From the NCBI GenBank assembly GCA_910589415.1, contig OU342639.1, positions 19,290,268-19,354,267 on the forward strand: a stretch of DNA of 64,000 nucleotides, given 5' to 3'. This stretch comes from Malachius bipustulatus. Lineage: Eukaryota > Arthropoda > Insecta > Coleoptera > Melyridae. The notes under the pieces were generated by a model. That model searched no databases, was not told the DNA's origin, and saw only the letters and a list, made by a program, of their open reading frames with translations. This document shows positions 11,301-23,107 of the stretch, piece after piece. The number at the start of each line of letters is the position of its first letter. Positions within the stretch are counted from its first letter, which is position 1. Made by a program: the position numbers and the translations under genes.

Positions 11301-12340
11301 CAGCGCTAGTGTTCTATTGCTTTAAGATTATTATTTAATTCTTGCAAACGTTGTTCGGAAAGAACAAATATTCGACATGTTCGAGAAATTATAAATTTTA
11401 TTTTAGATTCAGTGACAAAGAGTTAACGCACATTTCGATATGTGTAACAGAGTTAAGGCTATTTGTATATAAAATCGGAATTACTGAGTTTATATATACA
11501 AAACAAAATTTCTTGAAAACCTAGCGAGCAGGTCTTTGCAGGGAATGAAATTAATTCAGTCATGTCCTAGCAAATAGTTTTAGAAAGTTTTATTATTCCT
11601 GACGTCAGCTTGATAACAAGATAATAGTTTCAATTTCAAAATAGTTCTGTAGGCTACTCAACTGAAAAAATTAAATGTTCATGACGATCTCGCACGGATA
11701 GTGGTGAACTAAAGCAGTTTCTCCACTAAATACGAGAGCATTTTGTATACACTTTACTAAGCGAAATCTGCGCACTTCCTGTGTTAGTGGTTGTCCAACA
11801 AGATTAATTCTGCTAAGTACGTATCACCAACTTTAGATGAGACCGAGACTTCGAAACATTGAGTGGAACATATTTCAGCGTGTTAAGAAATAGGGGAGTT
11901 TGCTTATCTGGTTGATGTTCATATGGAGAAGTTCTATATTGTCCCAATCAGAAATCTTGAGGGAAAAAAATAGGAAGACAACTAATGAGACTTGATGCAG
12001 AAATCCAGAATGAAATAATAATAAAATGTCCGTTAAGAAAACATTCAGTATTTGAATAATCGTTTAATGCAAGAAAAGAATAGAACGTTTCCCAGAATAT
12101 ATATTGCGTTTAATTAATCTTAATTTGTAGTATAAACGAGGTGAATTTCACAGAGGAAAATTCTGGCCGTTGAGAGTAATAACTTGGGCAATCTGTATGT
12201 ATGAAAAACAAGGCTCGGCTTCGGTTCTCGGATACTTTACTTAACGTATTAACGTTGTCAGTGAGAGAAATAATTGAATTTAGCTTGATTCGCTGGTGCA
12301 CAGGATATGTAACTAGGCATGTAATAAGGGCCACGCAAAT
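11301..12340. other. AT-rich non-coding stretch
   Basis: No gene or element supported. Small open frames (11342-11524 plus, 12110-12334 minus) are composition artefacts. Confidence 0.5.
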
Positions 12341-12344
12341 TGCT

Positions 12345-12760
12345 CTGGTTTAACTTAATCCAGTTAGGGCAGCGTCCCTTTGTTCCCGGCTGTCTCGATA
12401 TACTATATAGAGGACTGAGAGGACTGCGATTCTCCTCTAACAACACACGCTCCACTGCTAGGTCAACTCTGTCGTTAGTTCCAGGACTTCCAGGGTCCTC
12501 CCATTCCTTCCCGGCTTGCCTCTCGCAATGGACTCACGAGGACGAGGTGTGTGCCTTTTCCCTTTGTCCTTACGTGGGGACCCTAGATCCTAGACCGTAG
12601 AATGTAGTAGAGTGCACCGACCGACAATCTACGACGATACGGACTTTTCATCGTACCTACCACCATTCACAGGGCGTTCGGATGTCATCCGGAAAAACTA
12701 GGTCATAGTGAAAGAAGGATGAGAAGAGAAACTGTAGCTGGGGCCCGATTGAACTGTTAT
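12345..12760. promoter_or_regulatory. GC-richer non-coding island 1 (candidate regulatory DNA)
   Basis: This stretch is clearly richer in G+C and in CpG than its surroundings and less simple in sequence. It contains 'tatactatatagagg' (12399), a TATA-like string, but I see no initiator at the right distance and no convincing splice signals. An 86-codon open frame (12340-12600) runs through it without domain character. Such islands in insect non-coding DNA often mark enhancers or promoters. Here that is inference from composition only. Confidence 0.3.
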
Positions 12761-13830
12761 ATTAAATTATAAGCTTCGTTAATCAATTGTGCGTTAGCGC
12801 TTTTCATTTCCTTACATCATACTAATTTTTCTTTATTTCTCCTTCTTACTCTGTACCCTCTCACTGGTCTCCTCGCATTTTATTGTGATTACTTGTAGAT
12901 TCTCTCTTTTTACATATGCATTTCAAAGTATTTTCATAAGTTCACTGGACTTTAAAAAAGTGATAAATTCCACTATAGTAGATGGTCTGGTTAATTTTCC
13001 TCTTGCCAAGCGTGACATCAGAAATATCTTGGACAAGTTGAGTAATTGTTATTGTTGTGTGAGCGAGGAGAATTTTTTTAAGAGCAGAGAGTAAATTGAA
13101 ATAAAAAGAATCAACTTAAAACTCGATGTCTATCGGTGATACAATGAATCACGAAATTGACCTATAAGATCAAAGATACATCAGACTTAATTTATCTTCC
13201 CGATAAAAGAGTATCTATAAACTCTTTTATTTCTTAGTTGCAGAGTCAACGTTTCTAGAACGAGGGCGATTTGAAATCGTTCAGAAATTTATATACCCGA
13301 GCGATTATTAGCGCAGCAAAACTTTTGGGAATTACTTGGAAATTATCACTTTGGTTCCGACGAAATTGTTTCATCCACTGTCGATTCCCTTGACTATTTA
13401 TTATCTAAAGCTCCATTAGATTCTCATATTTGTAACGAACTCGTTCTTTTCTCCTAACGTTCATCTTTCAATATTGCTCAGAAAGTTTTCATAGACTGTT
13501 AGGTATAATAATTCACCACCAGCTATTTAACCGGGATATGGAATTTAAGAACTGAATCCCGGATATTTGAGAATGATCTCGTGGTTTTTATTCGTAGAAA
13601 TCCTTACGGTTATTTTACAATAAAGTGGCGCAAATTTTTTCCTACTAACTTTTGTGTAGAGTCCTAGGAAAACATAGAAAGGCTTTTTATAAATCGAGCC
13701 AGGTTATTGATAGCCCCTTTTACTAAAAGAGATCGACTGAAAAACAAGATATTTTATTTAAGACCGTCGAAGGCACAGGCCGGCGAGATATGCAGGACGT
13801 AGGTATAAAAAAGCAAAGAATAAGTTCTCA
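12761..13830. other. AT-rich non-coding stretch
   Basis: No gene or repeat that I can support. The open frame at 12885-13094 has no recognisable features. Confidence 0.5.
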
Positions 13831-13839
13831 TTTAAATGC

Positions 13840-14240
13840 CTCCGTGGCGAGACAGATGGCCCCCGTGTTATATATACGTCATTTATGTTAATGACATTAA
13901 AGAAACCGCCAAAGTATTTCCTTTTCTGGTTTTAGCCGGGCGTATCGTTTCCTAAGCGACCGCCTGGCCCGAGTGCAGTTGAACTAATGACAATATGGCG
14001 CCAACACTCTCATTAGGGCCCAAAAACTCAAGACATTTAGCTTTAAGAGAGTCGCGATTTAACCACGCACCACTGAATCACCGTAGGCGTTCTTGGCTCG
14101 GCTCTCCTGCAATCTCCCTTCGTGCTCTACCGCTCGAACCGTTCCCTTCGTCCCTCCCTACGTACACCCTGGCCCTTCATCCCAAGGGCCAAAGCCCTGC
14201 TTCAGCTTCAATAACGGCACCAGATGTAAATAACTGCCCT
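13840..14240. promoter_or_regulatory. GC-richer non-coding island 2 (candidate regulatory DNA)
   Basis: A block rich in CpG and mixed-sequence motifs, including 'ttatatatacgtcattta' (13869) and 'ttaatgacattaa' (13888), homeodomain-like AT cores set in GC-rich flanks. The longest non-TE open frame of the window (13995-14456, 153 codons) crosses its right half. The predicted protein is Ser/Pro/Leu-rich with no domain, no good start context and no visible splice partner, so I treat it as chance. Regulatory function is an inference from composition. Confidence 0.3.
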
Positions 14241-14767
14241 TTATTATTTTATTCCAGTATTTCAATTCTAAACAGGTACCTGCTACTGCTAAAATTGGAC
14301 GTAAATAATTCCATTTTATGTCTTTGCATAAACATTTCACTTTCACCGACTTCGATCCGCCAAGCAGACGAAAGAACAGAATGTAAGCCACCTGTAACTC
14401 CCCGGGTCGCATCGTTGGATTTTATTCATTCAGTCATTATGGTGCTGCTATATTGATGCTCATATGGACCAGATTTTTTTACGGTTACAACTTTAGGTAA
14501 ATTATAAAATTTCGCGATTTAAAAATGTAGCTTTGCGTATTCTTATATTAAAAAATTTCTGTATACTTCTTTATGCTTACTAGAAAAAAATACTAATAAA
14601 GTACCAAATATTATTACAAAGATAAATAAATAGGTAACATAAGTATACAGGATGGACATGGTATACACAGTGTTGAAGTGTACGGTCAGAAAGCCTGTAT
14701 TTCTTAATAATTAAAAGATGCTCATTACAAGACCCTTTGAGGTCATTAGAATCTGATCTTTCCTATA
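14241..14767. other. Non-coding spacer before foldback copy 1
   Basis: AT-rich sequence with no gene. 'tatacaggatggacatgg' at 14643 is another TIR-like motif of the 'tacagg' class, without a partner that I could find. Confidence 0.4.
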
Positions 14768-15784
14768 CAGGGTGCACCATGTATCCTTCTCTATATTGCT
14801 GTCTCCTAACGCTAACGGATACAGGGTCGGTTAAACAAGTCCAAAGGAGCGCAATTTTGTGGCCATCTCGATTCCGTCGAGACATACAAGTTATCTGTGA
14901 CCGTTCCTGAAATATCCTGAAAAAACTGAAAAATCGAGATTTCTTATTTTTTCCATATCTTTTTTATTATTGGAGATTAATGAATAATTTTTTTGTAGGC
15001 TTACAATAGTCGGGAAAAGTTACCCATCTGACATTTCAAAAATTTACAAAGCCGACTAGATCCCAGAATTTTCATAGTCAACTTTCGTTTTTCTTATGGC
15101 CACCATAGTGTTATGTTGTTCGGTATAAAAAAAAATCATAAAAACAAAAAATTATTAAACTTAAAAAAATAAATTAAAAAAAAATTCTTCTTCTTTTTTC
15201 TTTACAAAAAAGGCACATTTTTAGACCGAATATTTCATAGATAAATTTAATTTCATAGATAAATTAAAAAACCATAAGGCAAGCACTATTTCGGCGTATT
15301 TTACGAATGTTGACGTTTTTCGACGATTTTTTATTAGGTTTTTCTTTGAAAAATTGAGAATAAAAATTAAAAATTTTCTTTTTGAAGTTTATTAATTTTT
15401 GGTTTCCATTATTTTTTTTCATATCGAACGACATAAAAAAATAATATGGCGGCCATAAGAAAAACGAAAGTTGACTGTGAAAACTCTTGGATCTAGTAGG
15501 CCTTGAAAATTTTTGAAATATCAGATGGATAGCTCTTAACGGCTTATGTCAGCCTACAAAAAATTATTTATTAATTTACAATAATAAAAAAGATATGAGG
15601 AAAATAAGAAATCTCGATTTTTCAGTTTTTTCAGGATATTTCAGGAACGGTCACAGATATCTTGCATGTTTTGACGAATTCGAGATGGCCACAAAACTGC
15701 GCATCTTTTCTCTAATTTAACGGACCCTGTATCTCTTAGCGTTCAGGAGATAGCAATATAGAGAAGGATACATGGTGCACCCTG
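14768..15784. mobile_element. Foldback (palindromic) DNA element, copy 1
   Basis: A ~1.0-kb element whose left arm (14768 to about 15180) is repeated in inverted orientation as the right arm (about 15372-15784), around a unique centre of roughly 190 bp. It starts CAGGGTGCACCATGTATCC and ends with the reverse complement, flanked by TA on both sides (14766-14767 and 15785-15786), consistent with TA target duplication. A subterminal copy of the end motif (tacagggtcggttaaa) lies about 50 bp inside each end. There is no transposase; short open frames in the arms are by-products. The TA target suggests mobilisation by a Tc1/mariner-type or related transposase, by inference. A transcript through it would form a hairpin of about 400 bp. 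The centre carries a short tandem duplication (tttcatagataaatt twice, 15232-15264). Confidence 0.88.
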
Positions 15785-16000
15785 TAGATCAATAAGTAAT
15801 AATTTTTATCTACTCCCCTATATGAAAGTTGACAATTAGAAAACTACTTGCATAGCCTGAAAGTGAGCCTTTGCACATACCTGTTGTGTAATGAAAATTA
15901 AAAGTCAAAACAGTGTTGCTTTTTTTTATTACACCACGGTCTTATAAACCATCAATTAAAAGTAGCGGCTATATGGTGGAACAATAATAATTATAAGGAA
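15785..16000. other. Spacer
   Basis: AT-rich, nothing recognised. Confidence 0.4.
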
Positions 16001-16865
16001 GGTATAGGTGCTTATACTCGATATGTAAAATAATGCAAACATGAGAAAAAAGGTATAACATTCACAAAACTGTTACCGAAATGAGTGGCACATGCAATAT
16101 TATGTATTTGTTTGATAATTTCCATTAAAGTCTGGAGATAGTGGTCTGAGACCCAACTCTTCACGTTTCTTTTTGACATGAACTCTCCAACACAGTGTAG
16201 CATCTTAGTTCATTCTCAAGTATTTAGATGAGTCAGTATGAAGGATCTAGGTATCGTTGATTATAATAGGTAGACGTTGCTTCTATTTGTTAGTAAAGTC
16301 TACATGTACAGACTTGTCTTCATTACGGTTAATGTGGCAAGTTTTAGTCCACATATTGATTTTGTCACTATCAATGGAGGTTTCAAGCTTTTCTGCAGCC
16401 TCTTCATGGGTTTTCCAACAGCAATGATTGCGGTGTCCTAAGCAAATGTTGCTATTGTTTCACGTAGAAAATTTGGGATATCACTAATGTATAATAGATA
16501 GAGTACCTACTGAACCTAATTTACTATCTTGTGGAACCCCTGTTCTGATTTCTTTTTATTCAGAATAATCACATTCTTGCTTGATACTAAAGTTATCTTT
16601 CTGTTAGGTAAGATTGTAAAAGTTGTGGATACTGACGTAGCAGTAGTAAGTTCAATTTATAAAATAAGCTCTCATGTGAAACCTTACCAAATGCCTGAGC
16701 AACATTACGGATGGCTGTGGGACTGACTTTACTCTTCTAGTGACTTTTCTTCAATAATGCTATAGTGATTCTATGAACTCGGTCAACAGTAGAATGGTTA
16801 TCTCTGAAGCCGAACTAGTGGCCTGGAATCAAGTTATTTTTATCTATTATAGGTTGTAGCCCATT
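16000..16865 (-). pseudogene. Decayed Jockey-like LINE reverse transcriptase
   Basis: Read downwards on the minus strand from about 16830, frames give LIPGH.FGFRDNHSTVDRVHRIT (the 'q.GFR..HST..qlhri' segment at the RT N-terminus), then IRNVAQAFGKVSHESLFYKL (the 'lD...AFDkVwh.gLl.KL' segment with catalytic Asp lost). QGFHKIV (the 'GVPQGS.l' turn) and LYISDIPN follow. Then FA*DTAIIAVGK (the FADD box, second residue mutated to stop), and further fragments near DKSVHVDFTNK, read piecemeal. Stops and frameshifts are numerous. Motif order and the 'FADDTAI.A..' signature favour the Jockey clade. The open frames 16012-16203 (minus) and 16529-16726 (plus) are respectively a tail piece and a shadow of it. 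Confidence 0.75.
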
Positions 16866-17886
16866 CTTTAAGGGTGTAAAGGGGTAAACACAATTAGACC
16901 ATGAGGCTGAGGTACTTCGGGCGATCGCGAATCAGTCCAGTTCTGAGTAAATTTACAACAAAAATTGTTTCCTCGGCTTCGTTACCGAGATATAAGGTGC
17001 CTTATTATTTAAAAATTTTAATCAACATGATTTTAAACAAATTCTAATCTAAACTAATTCAAATTTAAACAACTTCCAGTGAAAAAACACACGATTTTAC
17101 CTAACTATTGAGATAGTGTTTGTTTTTGATTTATTTTAATATCAGAAACGGGATTGCAGGCATCGAAATTCCATCTATTCCTTGAGTTCAATATAATTTA
17201 TTAGTGTGGCATCGTTGCTCAAATCGGGACTTGATATTGGAACTAAAATAGATTTCGAATAATTATATTAGATATGTATCCCCGCAACGATTATCATGTC
17301 GTTTTATGTTTCCATAGTAACATCTTAACTGGGTATTATAGACCTACAAACTGTTTTTCTTCATAAATCTGGTGATTTGTCCAAAAAATTGGGCATATCT
17401 TCTTAAGTAGGTAAGCCATGATGGAGAAAAATATGAATGAAGTTAGAATCCTTAATTGACAGTAAATGCTATGGTACTATCACCCTGTATAATGTATACA
17501 CATTGATATGAAAATATTTTATCATATCTGCGGATTTATGACCAGCACGCCGATTGATATGCACCCCACGCGGAGGTGGTGGAGTGTCTAAATTGTACGC
17601 TCAGCTTGAAAACTTCAAGGATTTCCTTTGAATCGATTTCCAGGTCATTGATAAAAATCAGAAAATAATAGACAGAAATAATAATACCAACTACCTCCCC
17701 ATAAATGCAGATCAGATTTACGGGGTTTCCTGCGATGAGTGTGCGACATATTTGAAAGAGTTCAATATATGACACAGGGCTATAAAGTGATGGAAAAATT
17801 AGTAGTTCTGCTTCAATCAGTTGGCGTCGCTGCGATACATTATAGATTAACTTTAATTTCGCATTTTTTTTAGAAAGGTACTCATA
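16866..17886. other. AT-rich spacer
   Basis: No gene supported. The minus-strand open frame 17536-17775 shows no family signature. 'caccctgtata' at 17483 is a further isolated TIR-like motif. Confidence 0.4.
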
Positions 17887-18816
17887 TTTTTTTTTTTTTT
17901 AAATTGAAAATGCACATGCACTGCAGGGAAATCCCTATGACACTCTGGGAGCGGTGCATGAGCGGAGATATCGATTCACGTTGGCCTTGAATCTCTGTAG
18001 GTTGTATACTTCGGGAAACAGGCCCTTTGGAATGCTATTCCAAAGTGATGCGGTTCTATACATAAAAGAAGTCTGAAATAGGGTGGTACGAGGTGTAACG
18101 AGCTGAACCTGATACGGATGAGCGTCTGCGGCTCGGCGTGTATTTCTGCCTGGTCTTGATCTTGGTGGGATCAAGCGGGCCACGTCTTTTGAACACTTTC
18201 CATTAAAATATCTGTAAAATAGACTCAGGTCAGCTACTCTTCTTCGATGTTCGAGAGTGTCTAAATTTTTTGTCAAATCTGGGTCCCCAATCAAGCGGAT
18301 GGCTCTTTTCTGAATAGAGTCGAGTAGTCTCAGCGTATGTTTAGGAGCTGAGCTCCAAATATGTGAGCAGTACTCCAAGGATGGTCGGATTTGAGCCTTG
18401 TATAAGAGGAGAAGCTGTTGTGGTGTATAAAATTTCTTCGTGCGGAAGAGTGTTCCAAGTTTTTGAGAAGCACTCTTCGCCAGACCTGCAACATGATCAT
18501 GCCAAGACATGTTCGCTCCGAGGCTCACTCCAAGTAAACGAAGAGATGACGCTGGGGTAAGAGAGTGTCCCGCCATCATCATATCTGGCTCCAAAACGCT
18601 GGTCTTTTTGGAGACGATGGCTGCTTGGGTTTTTCCAGCATTAAATTGAACTTGGTTTCTATCGCCCCAAGTTAGAATGTCTTGCAAGTCCTTGTTAAGT
18701 ATGGCAATTTCTTGCTCTCTGCGAGTCTGTGCGTCGATGGCAGATGTTCGCGCATCTAATGTATAAGAAGATATGAGGGTACTGTCGTCGGCAAAACTGT
18801 ATATAATTGACATTAA
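17887..18816 (-). mobile_element. 5'-truncated LINE (Jockey/CR1-like), RT C-terminal half plus poly(A)
   Basis: A single open frame (18813 down to 17935, 292 codons) begins at the polymerase active-site strand (YSFADDSTLIS, with both catalytic Asp of FADD). It runs through the thumb (SSLRLLGVSLGANMSWHDHV, then IRPSLEYCSHIWSSAP, then LDSIQKRAIRLIG) to the family C-terminus (ANVNRYLRSCTAPRVS, stop). A short 3'UTR (cagtgcatgtgcattttcaat) leads to an A14 tail (T run at 17887-17900). The frame is uninterrupted, so this insertion is young compared with the others. Sequence upstream of FADD (18817 onward) is unrelated, the usual result of incomplete reverse transcription. The partner decayed copy lies at 5170-5702. 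It cannot be active because endonuclease and most of the RT are missing. Confidence 0.9.
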
Positions 18817-20155
18817 CCGTTTGAAATGTAAGGCTTCAACAAGCTAGCCAAAATTCTAATTACTTCGAATATTACCGTAAAATGATAATAGTAAAATGTC
18901 AGCCAATAAGAAATCCTGATCAAACAGCTCCACAGGCGGAAAGAAAAATAATGAAAGGATTTCGAGATTTGGTCTGCCGAAGATGGAGATTTTTCAAAAG
19001 GCAAAAACCTAATCTGTCATACTTATATTATACCGTAGTAAACCGTTTTTCTCTATTTTGAGCCGGTTTCGTTGTACTTGAACTTCAAAAATGACGATTT
19101 TCACTTGTTTATAACTCACGAACTTCTGAATTTAAACACCAACTGTAACAACCAATCTTTTTTTTTCTTCTCAGACAATCTAAAAATGCAATAGCATAGG
19201 AGCATTCCATTTAAAAAAACATAACTTTGATATGCCACACTCATATGGGACACTCTGTATAGTCCGAAATAATAAAAAAAAATTCTGTGTATATTTCCAA
19301 GTATATCGATGCAAAACATCCAAATAAATTTTCTGAATGTAGCCTTCACCCTGTAGAACTTTTTTTAGAAAACTGTTAGAAATAACAGTATGCTAGGAAA
19401 CATAGTTTTGAAATTTAATTTTCCCCAGAACACACCCACCATTCATAAAACTTTCCTTCAGATTAAATATTAAAATGGAATTAAGTGCGACGGTAGATAT
19501 AGGTACTCTAGATACTAGACAAGCTTCTCCATAACAAGAGTACACATACGAAGGATTTCGTTGCAGAGAATTTAAGTTTGAAGTTGAAAGTTTGCAAAAT
19601 CAATCAGGTCATGACTCACGTGAGCAAACCCTGAAGAGTTCCGATGTCTACCAATTGGTTTAGGCTCAGCTAGAGGACTTTCTGATAGTCTGTCAAGTAC
19701 ATGCACTTTACCTATATTCAACGTCAAACTGTTTACATAATCCATCACTAGATCACGGTCGGCCATATGTAGACAAAGCTGGAACCTAGCAATAATGCTA
19801 AGGAGGTACAATCGGTGTTGGAATGAAAACCTTTAATTTCATAAATATTCTAAGGTTTCTTGTAAAAAACATAATTAGTTCACGAAGAGATAAAAATGAA
19901 GTCATGACCCCTGTAATTTTGTAATGAGATGATTTAAACTATGGCAATTATCTTTACTCTTACAACAACCCTTAAGCAATTTTCATATGAAAGACAAACA
20001 GCTAGTACCGAGTGTCTCATCGCATTTTCATGAAAATCCCGCTCAGAGTAATTAAAGAGACTATACGAAGCTTAAACGACAAGTGTAACGTTCAGAGGAG
20101 CCACTCAGCAAAAATCTATAAACCTGGAAAAATTATTAATATGCAAATAAGGCTC
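18817..20155. other. AT-rich non-coding stretch with possible small TIR repeat
   Basis: No gene supported. Between about 19080 and 19360 there are 'gggacactctgtatag' (19246) and 'cttcaccctgtagaac' (19343), resembling right ends of 'tacaggg' elements. I could not identify left ends. The open frames at 18813-19004, 19116-19349 and 19572-19811 (all minus) lack domain character. Confidence 0.4.
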
Positions 20156-20159
20156 ACCG

Positions 20160-20620
20160 AGTGCCAGAGAACATATTAAGATGAAAGTCAACTGAATTGC
20201 GGGGGGAGGGTTGAGGGGTGACAGTGAACATACCATCACGAGCGACTCCGTCGGAGGAACTCATATAAGAGGTCGAAGAAGCAGGAGAGTTATCCAGAAG
20301 TCTTTGAAGAGACTCGAGAGAAGACTAAATGTACTAATGGAAATTATATGTCAATATTAATAACGACGCAGTTGTTTGGCGTTTCATATTCCATCGATGA
20401 TGAGGACCGGCTCGCCGTTAGTTTGTGATCTAGTTGCGATGGAACGTGAAATTGCCATAGCACTTTTCTAAATTGCACTTACATTTCATATTAATGCAGC
20501 ACCACATGCTTTTCTCGCTCCGTTAAACCCGAGCCCCTCAGGCCGTAGTCTATGATTCTACCACCCTCCGTCCTCCTTCAATGTGTCCCGGAGGTTCCGG
20601 CAACCAAGTGTTACCTATAT
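20160..20620. promoter_or_regulatory. GC-richer non-coding island 3 (candidate regulatory DNA)
   Basis: Mixed-composition sequence with CpGs, set in AT-rich DNA. It has a short G-rich start (gcggggggagggttgagggg) and a C-rich end (accaccctccgtcctccttc). No open frame, splice signals or TE ends could be supported. Regulatory identity is inferred from composition only. Confidence 0.28.
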
Positions 20621-21960
20621 AATGATATAAGATATATGAAGGTTATAAACTAACACATATATCTCTTGTCACGCCGTAGTATACATATTTTTCAGGATAA
20701 GATGTTTACTGTTGAGAGGAGTTGTAAGCTTTCAGCAAATAATGATGCGATAAAGTGGAGGAAGGTAAAGTGGTTCTGCAGCTGCGTTCTGCGTTGCCTA
20801 GCCACTTGATACTGAAGGTAGCAACCACGGGGGTTCCCGTTCCGACGATTTAATGTTATCTAAGCACGGCATATCACTTATAAGACTGTTCTAGCTATCT
20901 CACCTGATATTGAACAACAAGAATTTAATGTCGGAAATCAGTTCAATCGCGATGTTGTTTTGGATTTTTGTAATCAACATTACATCCCCTCGCTCGTGAG
21001 GTGTATTGGTTTTTTTTATCTAATCGCTTTAATTGTGACAATGGGATCAAGTATATTGTAGAGCTAAATCTGAGAGGGTGCTTGTATTTTGAAAATTGTG
21101 TACATTAAAAATTAAGTTAATGAAGTGTTTAAGAAGTTATAGCGATTCAAGAGAGGGTGGGACTTGCATGTAGAATATAAGAGATTTATATAATTATTAT
21201 ATAATAATTTATAATAAAAAATTTCATCTTTCTATTACAGTTCCAAAATTACAATGACTATGCTATTCCTTCAATCATTCTTCTAACTCAAAAAAACGAT
21301 GATGAATAAAATCAATCTGAAGCTTTTACTTGGCCACATTAAAAACTCTCCTTTGTATTGTCTTGAAAACATTCGCCTTGCACTCCAATTGAAACTAGAA
21401 GTCCCAGATGTTGCTTTTAATATATAAATATATAAAATGTTTCTTGGTGTTACATTTAGCTTTTTTTTTTTACAATTTAGTCAGTATTATTATTGAAAAA
21501 TAAAGTTTCAACAATCCGAAAGTGTACGCTTGAATAATGTTGCGTAAAAATGTTAATCTCCATCTTAGTTTTGTTGTAGAAACCTAAATTTAAAATGCAG
21601 AAAAAGCTCCCTTATCAGAGAATGTAAAGGAATTTTTTTTAATCGTGATCTAAATTTCACCTCGAAGAACTGCTCTTGAAATGAGATCCCGTTTCTGCTT
21701 TGATAAATAAACCAATCTAATATCTCTGTGGCATCGCCTTAAAAACATCAAAGTACTTTGAACTCTTATTCAAAACTATAAGTTTTTGATCCGACATGCA
21801 TTACCTGACATAACTTAACCTGACCTGATCAGCTTTTAGATTTATATCAGTCTAGAGTTTTTTTAATAAGAACGTGACTAATGAACAATGTTTGAAGAAC
21901 CGTCGAAAATTACAATAGTTTTTTGAATATTTAAGAAATTATATTATGTGTATACAAGAG
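20621..21960. other. AT-rich non-coding stretch
   Basis: No gene or repeat supported; AT-rich throughout. Confidence 0.5.
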
Positions 21961-21965
21961 GCGCC

Positions 21966-22105
21966 TAAATCAGAGAAAAAATGGAAAATTTCAAATACAA
22001 AAATTCTAATACAAAATTTAAGACAGCTTCTTGAGTCGTTGCTGAAATAATGCTGAAACTGAAAAATCGAGATTTGTATCTCAAGAATATTTTTTTTATT
22101 ATTGA
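21966..22105. repeat. Left arm of an older, divergent foldback element
   Basis: The segment 'cttgagtcgttgctgaaataatgctgaaactgaaaaatcgagattt' region (22027-22076) is inverted relative to 24418-24465. Both are related to the arm sequence of the younger foldback family ('cctgaaatatcctgaaaaaactgaaaaatcgagatttc'). Further out, 'taaatcagagaaaaaatgg' at 21966 resembles the family's 'ttaaattagagaaaaaatgc'. I read this pair as the arms of an older relative, split by later insertions. Confidence 0.55.
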
Positions 22106-22112
22106 ATATGTA

Positions 22113-23107
22113 CAGGATGCACCATGTATCCTTCTCTATATTGCTATCTGCTGAACGCTAAGAGATACAGGGTCGGTTAAATTAGAGAAAAAATGCGCAG
22201 TATTGTGGCCATGTCGAATCCGCCAAGACATGCAAGATATCTGTGACCGTTCCTGAAATATCCTGAAAAAAACTGAAAAATCGAGATTTCTTATTTTCGT
22301 CATACCTTTTTTATTATTGGAAATTAATGAATAATTTTTTGTAGGCTTACATATAAGCCGTTAAGAGCTATCCATCAGACATTTCAAAAATTTTCAAGGC
22401 CTACTAGATCCAAGAGTTTTCACAGTCAACTTTCGTTTTTCTTATGGCCGCCATATTATTTTTTTATGTCGTTCGATTTGAAAAAAATAATGGAAACCAA
22501 AAATTAATAAACTTCAAAAAAAAATTTTCAATTTTTATTCTTCTTCTTTCAAAGAAAAACCTAAAAAAATCGTCGAAAAACGTCAACATTTGTAAAATAC
22601 GCCGAAATAGTGCTTGCCTTATGGTTTTTTTAATTTATCTATGAAATTCGGTCTAAAAATGTGTCTTTTTTGTAAAGAAAAAAGAAGAATAAAATTTTTT
22701 TTTTTTTTTGCAGTTTAACAATTTTTAGTTTTTATGATTTTTTTATACCGAACAACATAAAAAAACAATATAGTGGCCATAAGAAAAACGAAAGTTGACT
22801 ATGAAAATTCTGGGATCTAGTCGGCTTTGAAAATTTTTGAAATTTCAAATGGATAGCTCTTGACAAATTATGTAAGCCCACAAAAAATTATTCATTAATC
22901 TCCAATACTAAAAAAGATATGGAAAAAATAAGAAATCTCGATTTTTCAGTTTTTTCAGCATATTTCAGGAACGGTCACAAATATCTTTTATGTCTCGACG
23001 GAATCGAGATGGCCACAAAATTGCGCTCCTTTGGACTTGTTTAACCGACCCTGTATCTGTTAGCGTTAGGAGATAGCAATATAGAGAAGGATATATGGTG
23101 CACCCTG
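22113..23107. mobile_element. Foldback (palindromic) DNA element, copy 2
   Basis: Same family as 14768-15784, 995 bp, with TA on each side (22111-22112 and 23108-23109). Its unique centre is in the opposite orientation to copies 1, 3 and 4 ('cgtcgaaaaacgtcaacatttg' at 22573 against 'atgttgacgtttttcgacg'). The left terminus carries one change (caggatgc for cagggtgc). Short open frames here (22444-22644 plus, 22965-23162 minus) recur in the other copies only because the arms are repeated. They are not genes. Confidence 0.88.

Noticed and set aside
12340..12600. 86-codon frame with basic and proline-rich C-terminus
   Set aside because: Composition-driven in a GC-rich island, no domain or splice evidence.
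13995..14456. 153-codon open frame, the longest non-TE frame
   Set aside because: Low-complexity Ser/Pro/Leu composition, no domain, and a frame created by GC-rich island sequence; no splice partners or promoter found.
18813..19004. 63-codon minus frame as upstream part of the 17887-18816 LINE
   Set aside because: It lacks any reverse transcriptase motif; similarity stops at the FADD strand, so the LINE is 5'-truncated there.
22444..22644. MAAILFFY... frame that recurs at 46988-47248 and seemed to be a conserved gene
   Set aside because: It lies in the foldback arms; conservation reflects repeat copies, not protein selection.
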